Shown here: piece by piece, positions 15,552 to 24,940 of the stretch
Numbering within the stretch: position 1 is the first letter of the stretch
Layout: the number at the start of each line of letters is the position of its first letter
Origin: Anaerolineaceae bacterium
GTDB lineage: Bacteria; Chloroflexota; Anaerolineae; Anaerolineales; Anaerolineaceae
Reading direction: 5' to 3'
DNA: 32,527 nt
NCBI GenBank assembly: GCA_003563055.1
Contig: PWSY01000042.1
Location: forward strand, 1 to 32,527
Program-made: the position numbers and the translations under genes
The notes under the pieces: model-generated
Told to the model about the DNA's origin: nothing
What the model saw: the letters and a program-made list of their open reading frames with translations, nothing else
The model's database searches: none

Positions 15552-15607
15552 TTTAATAAACTAATAAGCATGTATGACATTGAAAACAGTCAAGGAATAC
15601 AAGAATC

Positions 15608-18079
15608 ATGATGCGATTTGATCGTTTTACAGAACGTGCCCAGGAAGCAGCACAACGTGCGGCTGAAATTATTCAACGGTACGGGCACAACCAAATTGAT
15701 ACAGAACATATCTTGCTGGCGTTAATCGAACAACCAGAGGGTGTGATTTCACAATTGCTGGAAATTCTCAAAATTGAAGCTGAAAACTTCAAAGAACGCC
15801 TGGATTATATCCTTCGAACCAGCCCAAAAGCGAATATATTTGGTGGCGGGGCGGGTCAGGTTTTCATAACGCCTCGTGTTAAGCGGATTATTGACCAGGC
15901 CAACCAGGAAGCAAATCGTCTAAAAGATGAATATATCTCAACAGAGCATATTTTTCTGGCGATATTAGGCGAGCGGAACACACCAGCCGCCAGGTTGTTA
16001 GAAGACTTAGGGATAACAAGGCAACGTGTCTTGGATGCAGTAGACGACCTGCGCGGCGGTCAAAAGGTGAATGATCCTAAAGCTGAGTCCCGGTATCGGA
16101 CACTTGAAAAATATTCACGAGACCTGACCACCATGGCTCGCGAAGGCAAGTTGGACCCGGTTATTGGGCGTGATGTTGAAATATTGCGCTTGATTCAGAT
16201 CCTTTGCCGCCGAACCAAGAACAATCCCGTTTTGATCGGTGAGGCCGGGGTTGGTAAAACAGCTATTGTGGAGGGATTAAGCCAGAAAGTGGCGACGAAT
16301 GATGTTCCAGAGATCCTAATGGGTAAGAAGGTAGTGTCATTGGATCTTGGTGCAATGATTGCTGGCTCGCGCTTCAGGGGGGAATTTGAGGAACGGTTGA
16401 AGGCTGCCATTGAAGAGATCCAGCGTTCCGAGGGTGAGATCATCCTTTTCATCGATGAACTTCACACCGTTGTTGGCGCTGGAGCTGCCCAAGGCGCAAT
16501 GGATGCCTCCAGTATGCTCAAGCCAGCTCTGGCTCGTGGTGAGTTACAGTGTATTGGAGCGACCACGCTAAACGAGTATCACAAGCACATCGAAAAAGAC
16601 GCAGCACTGGAGCGGCGGTTTGCACCTATTTATGTTGAAGAACCCAGCGTTGATGATACGATTGATATGCTGCGTGGTTTACGAGATCGCTATGAGGCGC
16701 ATCATAAAGTGACCTTCTCCGATGCAGCCCTGGTACAGGCTGCAAAATTATCTGCCCGTTATGTGACCGACCGGCGACTGCCTGATAAGGCCATAGACCT
16801 GGTAGATGAAGCAGCAGCCAAACTGCGGGTTGCTTTGTATTCTTTACCTGACGATCTCAAAGAATTAAAATCTGAAATCGATCACCTTCTGAAAGAGGAA
16901 GAACAAGCTGGTGTTGAACGAGATTATGAGCGGGCAGCACGGATGAAATCTGACAGGCTGCGCCTGGAAGAAGAATTCAGTCACAAACGGGATCAGTGGG
17001 AACAGGACCACAAACTGGATGAAGTTGTCGATGTTAATGATATTGCTGAAGTAGTCAATCAGTGGACGGGCATTCCTGTTTCACAGATGATGGAAGATGA
17101 GAAGGATAAGCTTCTTCAAATGGAAGAACGTATTCATGAGCGATTGGTCGGTCAGTCAGAGGCAGTAGCAGCTGTGGCCGATGCCATCCGGCGGGCAAGA
17201 AGCGGTCTGAAAGATCCGCGTCGACCGATTGGTTCGTTCATTTTCATCGGCCCTTCTGGTGTTGGCAAAACAGAACTTGCAAAAGCACTGGCGGAATTCA
17301 TGTTTGATGATGAGGATGCCCTGGTGCGGATTGATATGAGTGAGTATCGCGAACAACATTCGGTCTCACGTCTTTTTGGTGCACCTCCGGGTTATGTGGG
17401 TTATGAAGAAGGTGGTCAATTGACCGAGTCTGTTCGTCGAAGGCCCTACCGGGTGGTCCTGTTCGATGAGGTTGAGAAAGCCCACCCCGAAGTGTGGAAT
17501 GCGCTTTTGCAAATATTAGATGATGGACGCTTGACTGATGGCCAGGGCCGCCTGGTAGATTTTCGCAATACTGTCTTAATTATGACCAGTAACCTGGGCA
17601 CGGAATATGTGAACAAAAGCGGCACATTGGGCTTTCTTGGTTCGATGTCAGAGGGGGATCAGGCCAATCGAGAAAAAATTGAAAAATCTCTCAAAGAAGC
17701 CTTTCGGCCGGAATTCTTGAACCGGATCGATGAAATCATCGTCTTTGGGCCGCTGGGGAAAGAACACATGCATGAAATTGTAGCGCTACAGATGGAAGAT
17801 ATCCAGGTCCGACTGGAGGACCATGGCCTGAGGGTTGAATTGACTGAAGTTGCCACACGGTGGTTGGCGAACGAGGGTTATGATCCCGCTTTTGGTGCAC
17901 GTCCATTGAAAAGGGCCTTGCAGAAACATGTTGAAAGTCCGCTTTCGGTTTCTCTACTTTCTGGCGAATTTTCGGCGGGAGATACCGTCCTGGTGGATAT
18001 AGAAGATGATCAGGTTGTGTTCAAGCATAAAGAAGCTGTGGATATATCGAAACTGGATCAAGCTAAGGTTTCTGGATAG
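15608..18079 (+). CDS. clpC: ATP-dependent Clp protease ATP-binding subunit ClpC
   Basis: An 823-residue Hsp100 unfoldase that delivers proteins to ClpP. Residues 1-150 hold two Clp N repeats ([17 protein letters not shown], then [16 protein letters not shown]). The first AAA+ domain has Walker A GEAGVGKT and Walker B LFIDELH. A short middle domain contains a UVR motif ([20 protein letters not shown]), which marks ClpC rather than ClpB. The second AAA+ domain has GPSGVGKTE and [13 protein letters not shown], and then the ClpP-docking loop LGF (in GTLGFLG). The last part is the D2-small domain. AAGGA lies 11 bases before the first ATG; a second ATG follows directly. It is a single transcription unit with a possible terminator at 18092-18114. 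clpP is not in this window. Confidence 0.95.
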   Translation: MMRFDRFTERAQEAAQRAAEIIQRYGHNQIDTEHILLALIEQPEGVISQLLEILKIEAENFKERLDYILRTSPKANIFGGGAGQVFITPRVKRIIDQANQEANRLKDEYISTEHIFLAILGERNTPAARLLEDLGITRQRVLDAVDDLRGGQKVNDPKAESRYRTLEKYSRDLTTMAREGKLDPVIGRDVEILRLIQILCRRTKNNPVLIGEAGVGKTAIVEGLSQKVATNDVPEILMGKKVVSLDLGAMIAGSRFRGEFEERLKAAIEEIQRSEGEIILFIDELHTVVGAGAAQGAMDASSMLKPALARGELQCIGATTLNEYHKHIEKDAALERRFAPIYVEEPSVDDTIDMLRGLRDRYEAHHKVTFSDAALVQAAKLSARYVTDRRLPDKAIDLVDEAAAKLRVALYSLPDDLKELKSEIDHLLKEEEQAGVERDYERAARMKSDRLRLEEEFSHKRDQWEQDHKLDEVVDVNDIAEVVNQWTGIPVSQMMEDEKDKLLQMEERIHERLVGQSEAVAAVADAIRRARSGLKDPRRPIGSFIFIGPSGVGKTELAKALAEFMFDDEDALVRIDMSEYREQHSVSRLFGAPPGYVGYEEGGQLTESVRRRPYRVVLFDEVEKAHPEVWNALLQILDDGRLTDGQGRLVDFRNTVLIMTSNLGTEYVNKSGTLGFLGSMSEGDQANREKIEKSLKEAFRPEFLNRIDEIIVFGPLGKEHMHEIVALQMEDIQVRLEDHGLRVELTEVATRWLANEGYDPAFGARPLKRALQKHVESPLSVSLLSGEFSAGDTVLVDIEDDQVVFKHKEAVDISKLDQAKVSG

Positions 18080-18091
18080 TTAATATGGTGT

Positions 18092-18114
18092 GCATCGGGT
18101 GACGCTTTTTTTTT
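18092..18114 (+). terminator. Possible weak terminator after clpC
   Basis: GCATC and GACGC flank a GGGT loop with one mismatch in the stem, followed by nine T residues (18106-18114). The stem is short, so some read-through into def-recF is likely. Confidence 0.4.
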
Positions 18115-18139
18115 ATGGTGGTATTTGAGTGGAGAAAAA

Positions 18140-18643
18140 ATGACATTAAGAGAGCTTAATGCTTTTCCTGATCAGGTTCTGCGTCAACCAGCGCAACCCG
18201 TCAAGAAATTTGGCGAGGAATTAAAAACATTGGTTGATGATATGATCGAGACGATGCGAGATGCGCCTGGGGTAGGCTTGGCAGCACCTCAAATTGGCAT
18301 CTCAAAACGGGTGATCGTGGTTGAGTTTGGTAATGAAGAAGATGAAAGCATTCCAAAACAACTATATGTGGTGATTAACCCAGAAATTGTGCGTAAATCA
18401 GAAGATCAAATTGTCGGTATTGAAGGTTGTCTTTCCGTCCCGGGTTTGGTGGGTGAGGTGGATCGATCACAAATTGTTACTGTAAGTGGGCAAGATGTTC
18501 ATGGTGAAAAGATAAAAATTCGGGCGCAAGGTTGGCTGGCACGAATTTTTCAGCACGAGATCGATCATATTAATGGTGTCCTCTATACAGACCGGGCACA
18601 AAATATCTGGCAACCAGACCCAGAGGAGATGGATTCAATATAA
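18140..18643 (+). CDS. def: Peptide deformylase
   Basis: A 167-residue metallo-hydrolase that removes the formyl group from the N-terminal methionine of new proteins. All three family motifs are present: GVGLAAPQIG, EGCLSVPG with the metal-binding cysteine, and HEIDHINGVLY with the two metal-binding histidines and catalytic glutamate. The ATG at 18140 is used because GGAG lies 6 bases upstream; an in-frame TTG at 18125 is less likely. It is followed 7 bases later by recF. Length is at the lower normal end, typical of type 1 enzymes with a short C-terminus. Confidence 0.95.
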   Translation: MTLRELNAFPDQVLRQPAQPVKKFGEELKTLVDDMIETMRDAPGVGLAAPQIGISKRVIVVEFGNEEDESIPKQLYVVINPEIVRKSEDQIVGIEGCLSVPGLVGEVDRSQIVTVSGQDVHGEKIKIRAQGWLARIFQHEIDHINGVLYTDRAQNIWQPDPEEMDSI

Positions 18644-18644
18644 T
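18639..18644 (+). promoter_or_regulatory. TATAAT box overlapping the def stop, 6 bases before recF
   Basis: The hexamer spans the final ATA-TAA of def and ends 6 bases before the recF ATG. It has no -35 partner and may be coincidental because the stop codon supplies half of it, but recF lacks a ribosome binding site, so a leaderless transcript is one explanation. Confidence 0.25.
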
Positions 18645-18650
18645 TTCGTT

Positions 18651-19856
18651 ATGTTTTTAAAACACCTTTCGTTGACAAATTTCCGAGGGTTTTCCCGGTT
18701 GGATTTAAATATTCCCCGGGAAATCTTGTTATTGGTTGGCGATAATGCCCAGGGGAAGACAACCTTGTTGGAAGCAATCTATTTTCTTTCTTCGCTTACG
18801 TCCTTTCATGCCAGCTCTGATCGGCAATTGATCAATTATTCAGTCCCAGAGAACAGCATCGGTGTTGGGCGGATCATAGGTGAGTTTCAACGAAAAGACG
18901 GTAATCATCGGATTGAAGCCAGGTTGATCCGCGAGCCAAATGGTGGCAATGGTGGTTCTCGTTTTCGTAAAGAAGTTTTACTGGATGGGGTTAAAAGAAA
19001 AATAAGTGATGTTGTGGGCTGGTTTAATGCCGTCATTTTCATGCCCCAAATGGCGCGAATTATTGAAGAGGGGCCTGCAGAGAGGCGACGGTATCTTGAC
19101 ATGCTGATCTCTCAAGTATCACCTCTTTATAGTCAACATCTCAGCGATTATGGTCAAACGCTTTCCCAACGAAATGCGCTTCTCAAACAATTGGGAGAAC
19201 GAGGCGGTGATCATGGTCAACTGGCGGTATGGGATGGTATGTTGGCAAGGCACGGGGCGTTCATCATGCATGAGCGTATCCGGGCTCTTCGTGAAGTTGA
19301 GGAGACAGCCAAACGGATTCATTATGATTTGACCCATGGAGAAGAAGTGCTTCGCCTGGATTACCAGCCGGCCTATGATCCGATGTCCCTTCCTGAGGGA
19401 CAATTGCCTTTAGCAGTCACTGCATTAGCAGACCGATCTGGTTTTTCTCGTGAAGAAATCGAAGCAGGGATGCTGGAAAAATTGCAGAAATTGCAAAGGG
19501 AGGAGATCACCCGGGGCGTTACGACCATTGGGCCGCACCGGGACGAAATGCGGTTTTTGGGCAATCAGGTTGATCTGGGCGAATTTGGCTCGCGTGGTCA
19601 GGGACGGACGGCTTTACTGGCGATGAAATTGGCCGAGGTGAGCTGGCTTAAACAGCGCACCAGCGATTGGCCGGTGTTGTTATTCGATGAGACGATGTCT
19701 GAGCTGGATATCCAAAGGCGTTTGGACCTTTTGTCTGGCATATCCGAATGTGACCAGGCTATTTTGACATCCACAGATTTGAGTATGTTTGATGGAGCAT
19801 TTGTAAACGCGCATACGGTCTGGCATGTGGCTGGTGGGATGGTCTCTGCTCAATAG
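18651..19856 (+). CDS. recF: DNA replication and repair ATPase RecF
   Basis: A 401-residue SMC-like ATPase that loads RecA at single-strand gaps with RecO and RecR. It starts MFLKHLSLTNFRGFSRLDL, as RecF proteins do, then Walker A GDNAQGKTTLLEAIYFLS, the ARIIEEGPAERRRYLDMLI segment, the signature motif SRGQGRTALLAMKLAE and the Walker B/D-loop region VLLFDETMSELDIQRR. The signature has QG where QQ is usual, a minor change. The ATG at 18651 fits homologues; upstream in-frame sequence overlaps def in another frame. No clear Shine-Dalgarno site precedes it. Classical neighbours dnaA, dnaN and gyrB are absent, so recF is detached from the origin region here. Confidence 0.93.
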   Translation: MFLKHLSLTNFRGFSRLDLNIPREILLLVGDNAQGKTTLLEAIYFLSSLTSFHASSDRQLINYSVPENSIGVGRIIGEFQRKDGNHRIEARLIREPNGGNGGSRFRKEVLLDGVKRKISDVVGWFNAVIFMPQMARIIEEGPAERRRYLDMLISQVSPLYSQHLSDYGQTLSQRNALLKQLGERGGDHGQLAVWDGMLARHGAFIMHERIRALREVEETAKRIHYDLTHGEEVLRLDYQPAYDPMSLPEGQLPLAVTALADRSGFSREEIEAGMLEKLQKLQREEITRGVTTIGPHRDEMRFLGNQVDLGEFGSRGQGRTALLAMKLAEVSWLKQRTSDWPVLLFDETMSELDIQRRLDLLSGISECDQAILTSTDLSMFDGAFVNAHTVWHVAGGMVSAQ

Positions 19857-19904
19857 GAGTTTAGGTAGGCTGTATGAGTGAAGATATTAATCCTGCTCAA
19901 CAGC

Positions 19905-21014
19905 TTATCTTTCCATGGTTTCATGCGCTACCTGCCGCCCAACATCGGTTAAGTCCACCTGACCATTACTTTGGAGAACCCAATTGGATCTTTCAGACCG
20001 TTTGATTACCTGCACAGTGAAATCGGGGCTCCAGTCCATTTCCTCATGCATATGTTCAATGCTGCTTTCATCTCTGTAATTTTCCGAATGTTCATGGTTT
20101 AATAGATGGATGAGCAACATTTTCTTAGCAAAATCCCATTTTTGCCTTTCTTGGCGTTGTAATTGTGCAATGATGCCATGGTCTGGCGCAAAGAGGAAGG
20201 CAACCATAAACAGCACGCCCACCATTGTTGACATGCTGCCTGCGATGGAAGCGTCCAAAAGATGTGCCATCCAATATCCGCTGACGGCGCTGATAATTCC
20301 AAGGATGACACTCAGCAAGAGCATCAAGGGTAGTTTTTTGGTCAATAAATGTGCTGTTGCTGCTGGCCCAATCAGGAAAGCGATAACCAAAATTGACCCT
20401 ACCGCATCAAAAGCACCTACAGTAGTTATCGAGACCAAGGAAATTAATAAATAATGGATCAATCCGGGCATGAAACCCAATGTGGCAGCTAAGCCGGCAT
20501 CAAAGGTTGAGAGTTTTAGCTCTTTGTAAAAAAGGAGGACAAAGAGCAGGTTAACCAATAGAATCACACTCATCACAACCAGCGACTTTGGGCCCAGATC
20601 TAACCCGAAAAAAACAAACCGTGAAAATGGGGCAAATGCCAATTCGCCGAGTAATACCGAGTCAGTATCAAGGTGAACGCCTGAAGGAAGCCTGGAAATA
20701 AGAATGATGGCGACGCTAAAAAGTGCAGGAAAGACCAAACCGATGGCTGCATCTTCCTTTACCATTTTTGTGCGCGTTAAGAGCTCTACCAATATGAAGG
20801 TGATTACACCCATTGCGGCTGCACTAAAGATCAACAAAGGTGAGTTTAAATCACGAACAACAAAAAAGGCCAGGACAATCCCTAACAGAACTGTATGGCT
20901 GATGGCATCACTTGCCATGGCTAATTTACGAAGAACCAAAAAGACGCCAATTAATGCACATGATGCGGCGACGACAGATGCAATCAAAAGAATTTCCAGT
21001 TGTTGAACCGTCAT
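19905..21014 (-). CDS. Zn/Mn-type ABC importer permease with C-terminal winged-helix-like domain (second permease)
   Basis: A 369-residue protein. Residues 1 to about 285 form the polytopic permease of the ZnuB/MntC/TroCD family, with conserved segments LRKLAMASDAISHTVLLGIV and GAFDAVGSILVIAFLIGPAATA. Residues about 290-369 are a soluble tail with predicted helix-helix-wing character, ending NGQVDLTDVGRQVAHETMER. That LT-x2-G-x2-A ending is typical of DtxR-type winged helices. The start at 21014 is the ATG that overlaps the preceding permease's TGA (ATGA), with GAGGAC 7 bases upstream; a longer in-frame extension is unlikely. Together with the first permease it would make a heterodimeric membrane channel. 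The role of the tail is discussed as a finding. Confidence 0.85.
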   Translation of the reverse strand: MTVQQLEILLIASVVAASCALIGVFLVLRKLAMASDAISHTVLLGIVLAFFVVRDLNSPLLIFSAAAMGVITFILVELLTRTKMVKEDAAIGLVFPALFSVAIILISRLPSGVHLDTDSVLLGELAFAPFSRFVFFGLDLGPKSLVVMSVILLVNLLFVLLFYKELKLSTFDAGLAATLGFMPGLIHYLLISLVSITTVGAFDAVGSILVIAFLIGPAATAHLLTKKLPLMLLLSVILGIISAVSGYWMAHLLDASIAGSMSTMVGVLFMVAFLFAPDHGIIAQLQRQERQKWDFAKKMLLIHLLNHEHSENYRDESSIEHMHEEMDWSPDFTVQVIKRSERSNWVLQSNGQVDLTDVGRQVAHETMER

Positions 21015-22150
21015 GCAGATTGTCCTCGTTCTTCGTCTATTGCATTGGCTATTTCCCAACCGGTTTCGGTTAATGACCAATTATCTTCATCGTCACTGAT
21101 GACAAGCTTTTGATCTTGCAGTACCCGCAGGGTTTTAAGTGTGCCTCTGGACGTTGAAGCCGCTGTGCGGAGCACATTTATGGAGTGGCTGTGGGTAATC
21201 GTTTCATGTTGGTTTGCCAGTCGGTACAAATCAAGAAGTACGCTCTCAACCTCCACCTTTCGACGATTGCGAAGGGATTGTATCCACTGCCAGATCAGGC
21301 CTCTTTTAGGGGCAAAAAGAATCGAGATCAGCACAATGGAACTGATGGAAAGCACGATGGTTGGCCCTGTAGCGATGCGGGGGCCCAGGCTGCTGATCAT
21401 TGTTCCCATGATGCCAGAAAGGGCACCGAATAATGCAGCAAGAAGCACCATCACCTGCATGCGATTGGTCCACTGACGTGCAGCAACTGCAGGCGCAACA
21501 ATCATCGCGCTCATCAGCACAACACCGACGGTTTGCAGGCCGATCACAATGGCGATGACGATAAGGCTTGTGAGCAGGATCTCCAGCCTGGATAATGGTA
21601 AGCCAAGACTGGCCCCGAAATCAGGGTCGAAACTGAGCAGTTTAAATTCTTTCCAGAATAAAACCATGGTCAACAGGATGATCCCTCCAATAGTTGCCAT
21701 GGTGATAATATCGCTTGCTAAAAGTGCCGCTGCCTGACCAAATAGAAAACTTTCCAAACCTGCCTGGCGGGCATCGGGAATCCTTTGGATAAAAGTAAGC
21801 AACATGAGACCAAAGCCAAAAAACACAGATAGGACCAGGCCCATGGCCGTGTCTTCTTTTATGTGGGTAAGCCTGATGATGTGCATAATTATTACTGTGC
21901 CCAGCCATCCGGTTATAGATGCCCCAATAATCAGGATAAGGGGGGCTCTACTGCGAGTCAGAAAAAAGGCTAACACGATCCCAGGCAGCGCGGCATGAGA
22001 CATGGCATCACCCAGAAGGCTTTGCTTTCTGAGCACCGCATAACAGCCTATAGCACCGCTGATCAATCCCAGCGTAGCAGAACCAAGCGCAACTGTGCGA
22101 AGTGTGTAGTCGAAAATTAGATCGTAGATAATCTCCAGGATGCCAGTCAT
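21011..22150 (-). CDS. Zn/Mn-type ABC importer permease with C-terminal winged-helix-like domain (first permease)
   Basis: A 379-residue permease. It opens MTGILEIIYDLIFDYTLRTVALGSATLG and has the family segment LRKQSLLGDAMSHAALPGIVLAF, followed by GLQTVGVVLMSAMIVAPAVAAR in the core. Residues about 285-379 leave the membrane and form a helix-turn-helix plus wing: a stretch with SRGTLKTLRVLQDQKLVIS followed by WSLTETGWEIANAI closely resembles the DtxR/MntR DNA-binding domain. The metal-sensing and dimerisation domain of DtxR is missing. The start follows the ATPase gene's stop by 4 bases, with only a weak GTGAG site, implying coupling. Substrate is likely zinc or manganese, judged from the binding protein in the same operon. 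Confidence 0.87.
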   Translation of the reverse strand: MTGILEIIYDLIFDYTLRTVALGSATLGLISGAIGCYAVLRKQSLLGDAMSHAALPGIVLAFFLTRSRAPLILIIGASITGWLGTVIIMHIIRLTHIKEDTAMGLVLSVFFGFGLMLLTFIQRIPDARQAGLESFLFGQAAALLASDIITMATIGGIILLTMVLFWKEFKLLSFDPDFGASLGLPLSRLEILLTSLIVIAIVIGLQTVGVVLMSAMIVAPAVAARQWTNRMQVMVLLAALFGALSGIMGTMISSLGPRIATGPTIVLSISSIVLISILFAPKRGLIWQWIQSLRNRRKVEVESVLLDLYRLANQHETITHSHSINVLRTAASTSRGTLKTLRVLQDQKLVISDDEDNWSLTETGWEIANAIDEERGQSA

Positions 22151-22154
22151 TTTC

Positions 22155-22919
22155 TCACGCCAATATGTTTTGATTATCAGATTTGGAACTTAAAAAGGAC
22201 ACCCTTCCGCCATATGTTTTCTTCAGATTTTCATCTGTGTAAACTCTGTCCACAGGGCCGCTTGTGATCTTCCGGATGTTGAGGAGGGTTACCCAATCAA
22301 AGTATTCTTTAACCGTTTGCAAGTCATGATGGACAACAACCATTGTTTTTCCCTCTACGCGGAGTTCCTGTAAGAGCGTGATAATGGCTCTTTCGGTTGT
22401 TGCATCCACGCCCTGAAAAGGTTCATCCATAAAATATATTCTGGCATCCTGGACAAGTGCCCGGGCCAAAAACACCCGTTGCTGCTGGCCACCTGAAAGT
22501 TGGTTGATTTGCCTGTCGGCTAATTGTAAAATGCCAACCTTCTCAAGGGCTTCATTTGTGATGCGGTGGTGGTCTTTTCTGGGCCGTTTAATCCAGCCTA
22601 ATTTGCCATAGAGCCCCATCATGACGACATCAGATACCGTGGTGGGGAAATCCCAATCAACGCTTCTCCGTTGGGGAACATAGCCAACCAGTTCTCTTTG
22701 CTCCTGATAAGGTTTATCAAAGATCAGGACTTGGCCGGCAGCTGGTTTTATCAGACCCAATACGGCTTTCACCAAGGTGGTTTTTCCAGCCCCATTGGGC
22801 CCGACTATCGCCATAATGACACCAGGTGGAACATGCAGGTCAATATCCCATAAAACGGGTTCATTTTCATAGGCAACAGTTAAGTCATTGACTTCTATGG
22901 CTAAAGGCTTGTTATGCAT
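22155..22919 (-). CDS. Zn/Mn-type ABC importer ATP-binding protein
   Basis: A 254-residue ATPase that powers the importer. It shows Walker [10 protein letters not shown], the Q-loop segment [20 protein letters not shown] characteristic of the zinc/manganese/iron (TroB/MntB) group, the signature LSGGQQQR, Walker B IYFMDEPF, the D-loop and the H-loop VHHD. AGGAAAAG lies a few bases before the ATG. It sits 64 bases downstream of the binding lipoprotein and 4 bases upstream of the first permease, in standard importer order. Confidence 0.93.
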   Translation of the reverse strand: MHNKPLAIEVNDLTVAYENEPVLWDIDLHVPPGVIMAIVGPNGAGKTTLVKAVLGLIKPAAGQVLIFDKPYQEQRELVGYVPQRRSVDWDFPTTVSDVVMMGLYGKLGWIKRPRKDHHRITNEALEKVGILQLADRQINQLSGGQQQRVFLARALVQDARIYFMDEPFQGVDATTERAIITLLQELRVEGKTMVVVHHDLQTVKEYFDWVTLLNIRKITSGPVDRVYTDENLKKTYGGRVSFLSSKSDNQNILA

Positions 22920-22983
22920 ATTCTTTTCCTGGTAACGATTATTATTAGGATGAACCAGTTAATCGTTGATCATTATTCCCGAT

Positions 22984-23925
22984 TTATGGCTCACCCAATA
23001 GCGCGCTGACGATGGTGTCTATATTATATTGCAGCATGCCAATATAGGTGCCAGCTTGGGTACCAGGACTTCCCAGGGCATCGGAGAATAATTCTCCGCC
23101 TATGGATACTTCATGGTTGCGAGCTTGAACTGCAGCCTGAACGGCTAGTATGCTTCGGTCGGGAACTGAGGTTTCAATAAAAATGGCCCTAATGTCCTGG
23201 TTGACGATAAATTCTGCCAGTTCGCGGATATCTGCAGTGCCAGCCTCAGATTCTGTACTGATTCCCTGTAGTCCTCTAACCGTATACCCATAGGCTTCGC
23301 CAAAATACTGGAAGGCATCATGGGCAGTTATCAGGACCCTTTGATGTTCTGGCACTCTATTGGCCTGGTCAATCATGTAGGTGTGAAGTTCTCCAAGTTG
23401 GGCCAGGTAAGCGTCTGTGTTCTGCTGATAATAGTCCTGGCTTTGGGGATCTAATTCAATCAAGGTATCCCTGATTGCCTCCATGGCAACCATCCATAAT
23501 GAAACATCAAACCAAATATGCGGGTCTGGTGCCCCCACGTATTCTTCGTCTTCAAGAAGAACTGATTCGTCCACGTTTTCAGCGATGGCTACGGTGGCTT
23601 TTTGTCCTCGCATCTGGTTGAACACCTCAGCCATTTGTGCTTCAAGGCCCAGGCCGTTATAGAAAATCACATCGGCATTTGCCATTCGTGATACATCACC
23701 CTCACTTGCTTTATAGAGGTGTGGGTCAACGCCCGGCCCCATCAGATTGGTGACAACAACTCTTTCCCCACCAATATTTTGGACAGCATCTGCAATCATA
23801 CTGGTGGTTGTGACTACGTTAATCAGACGATCAGCGATTTCTCCTGTTGGTTGTTCGGTGGCGCAGGCAGAAAGCAGTAATGTAAGAAAAACGAGAATAA
23901 TGCTTAAATCTTTTAACTTTTTCAT
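22984..23925 (-). CDS. Zn/Mn-binding lipoprotein of ABC importer (cluster A-I)
   Basis: A 313-residue lipoprotein that captures metal outside the membrane. Residues 1-21 are a lipoprotein signal with lipobox LSAC (C21). Candidate metal ligands are H69 in DPHLYK, H136 in DPHIWFD, H202 in ITAHDAFQYF and D282 in LFSDAL: a three-His, one-Asp set as in TroA, which binds zinc or manganese. The glutamate used in manganese-specific PsaA/MntC at the third position is His here. The His-rich loop of ZnuA is missing. The segment GLQGISTESEAGTADI is typical of the group. TAGGAG precedes the ATG. First gene of the operon. Confidence 0.92.
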   Translation of the reverse strand: MKKLKDLSIILVFLTLLLSACATEQPTGEIADRLINVVTTTSMIADAVQNIGGERVVVTNLMGPGVDPHLYKASEGDVSRMANADVIFYNGLGLEAQMAEVFNQMRGQKATVAIAENVDESVLLEDEEYVGAPDPHIWFDVSLWMVAMEAIRDTLIELDPQSQDYYQQNTDAYLAQLGELHTYMIDQANRVPEHQRVLITAHDAFQYFGEAYGYTVRGLQGISTESEAGTADIRELAEFIVNQDIRAIFIETSVPDRSILAVQAAVQARNHEVSIGGELFSDALGSPGTQAGTYIGMLQYNIDTIVSALLGEP

Positions 23926-23944
23926 TAATTATCTCCTAATTTGT

Positions 23945-23973
23945 ATTATAAGGTATTAAGTATCCTTTACAGT
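23945..23973 (-). promoter_or_regulatory. Predicted promoter of the metal importer operon
   Basis: On the minus strand a perfect TATAAT (23945-23950) lies 19 bases before the ATG and leaves a short leader with TAGGAG. The base block 17 upstream (ACTGTA, 23968-23973) is a weak -35. The inverted repeat just upstream could bind a regulator. Confidence 0.45.
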
Positions 23974-23977
23974 CTAG

Positions 23978-23995
23978 AATTAGACATAGCTAATT
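23978..23995. promoter_or_regulatory. Perfect 6-6-6 inverted repeat, candidate metalloregulator operator
   Basis: AATTAG and CTAATT flank a six-base ACATAG spacer. It lies directly upstream of the -35 region of the metal importer promoter. Size and composition fit operators of the DtxR/MntR family in a general way; binding is inferred. Confidence 0.5.
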
Positions 23996-24257
23996 ATTTA
24001 TTTAGATGATACTATAAAAAACAAGAAACATCAAGTGCAATTATTGCAATTGATCCATGTATAAATGAGATAATTGGTTAGCATTTTTATGTGGGAATGG
24101 AGTGAATTACACCCATTTCGCAAAAAAAGAGGCTTTATTGTTCTGCCAGAGCAGTCCGGGTGTCGATATCTTGAAGTATTTCATATAAACAATAAAATTT
24201 AATTTTCCATGATTATTGATAAGCGAGCGAGAAATTTTATAGCTACCAGATTAAATC
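23996..24257. other. Intergenic stretch with nothing recognised
   Basis: AT-rich DNA between the metal importer promoter and the terminator of the next gene cluster. Short frames on both strands lack ribosome binding sites, and no tRNA, repeat or further hairpin was identified. Confidence 0.4.
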
Positions 24258-24285
24258 AAAAAGACGTCCGGCTGGACATCTTTTT
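24258..24285 (-). terminator. Intrinsic terminator of the LysM/unknown gene pair
   Basis: AAAAAGATGTCC and GGACGTCTTTTT (minus strand reading) pair through a 12-base stem with one G-U wobble around an AGCC loop and end in a five-T tract. It lies 30 bases past the stop of the gene at 24315. Confidence 0.8.
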
Positions 24286-24314
24286 GGTATGGATGGGTTG
24301 GTTTGTGTTAGGTC

Positions 24315-24938
24315 TTATTTGTTCATGAACGACTGAGCACATGTCATCATGGTTGACGCGACCAGCGTGCCCGATTGTGACCTGTGGGCAGATTGCCCCA
24401 GGGGGCTGGCTGAAATGAGTGCTTCTAAAATCGCATCAGCGTTGCTGCTCCCTTTTTGTTTGGATTGGAAGAATGCCATACCAGCTTTTAACAAATGATT
24501 TACATTGAAACCAGATTGGCTTGACCCTTCTTGCTTCTTGTCAGAAAGATTTGAAAATAAAGAGCCAAGCTGGGAATTGTTTTGGGAGGCTGCAGTCTCT
24601 TCAGCGCCTAAAAACGACCGGATGAAATTACCAAAAGTATCCTGATTTAGATCTGTGTCCTTATATTGCTCGGCTGCGTTGGATAAACCTTGAGAATAGA
24701 GCTTTGCAGAGCCGTTATTTGATTCTTTAGCCACAACCTCACTGGCATGTGCCAATTGCTCATTTACGGGGGCATCTGATTTTTGGGAGACAGCTGTCTG
24801 GATGAGTTGAAATATCTCCACCATATGATCGCCATGATCATGATTATGAGTGTCAGCTTGATTGAGTTGTTCCTTGTTTTCAGTCAAACGCTCCGTAACG
24901 GATTGAAACAGAGGCGACAGGTTGATATTATTGGTCAT
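24315..24938 (-). CDS. Unknown Gln/Ser/Asn-rich protein downstream of LysM gene
   Basis: A 207-residue soluble protein without a signal peptide or membrane helix. It is rich in Q, N and S. There is a histidine cluster near residues 31-38 (HNHDHGDH), a predicted helical middle, and a C-terminal region NHLLKAGMAFFQSKQKGSSN followed by ILEALISAS and LVASTMMTCAQSFM that looks like a compact helical domain. It starts 2 bases after the LysM gene's stop without an obvious ribosome binding site, so it is translated by coupling. The pairing suggests the two products act together. I do not recognise the family; the histidine cluster might bind metal, but this is only suggestive. Confidence 0.75.
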   Translation of the reverse strand: MTNNINLSPLFQSVTERLTENKEQLNQADTHNHDHGDHMVEIFQLIQTAVSQKSDAPVNEQLAHASEVVAKESNNGSAKLYSQGLSNAAEQYKDTDLNQDTFGNFIRSFLGAEETAASQNNSQLGSLFSNLSDKKQEGSSQSGFNVNHLLKAGMAFFQSKQKGSSNADAILEALISASPLGQSAHRSQSGTLVASTMMTCAQSFMNK

Positions 24939-24940
24939 AT

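Noticed and set aside
19874-20004. A 43-residue plus-strand frame (MSEDINPAQQLIFPWFHALP...) directly after recF with an AGGTAGG-like site
   Set aside because: It overlaps the end of the minus-strand permease gene, which is strongly supported, and no homology is recognised. Possibly chance, although a small gene cannot be fully excluded.
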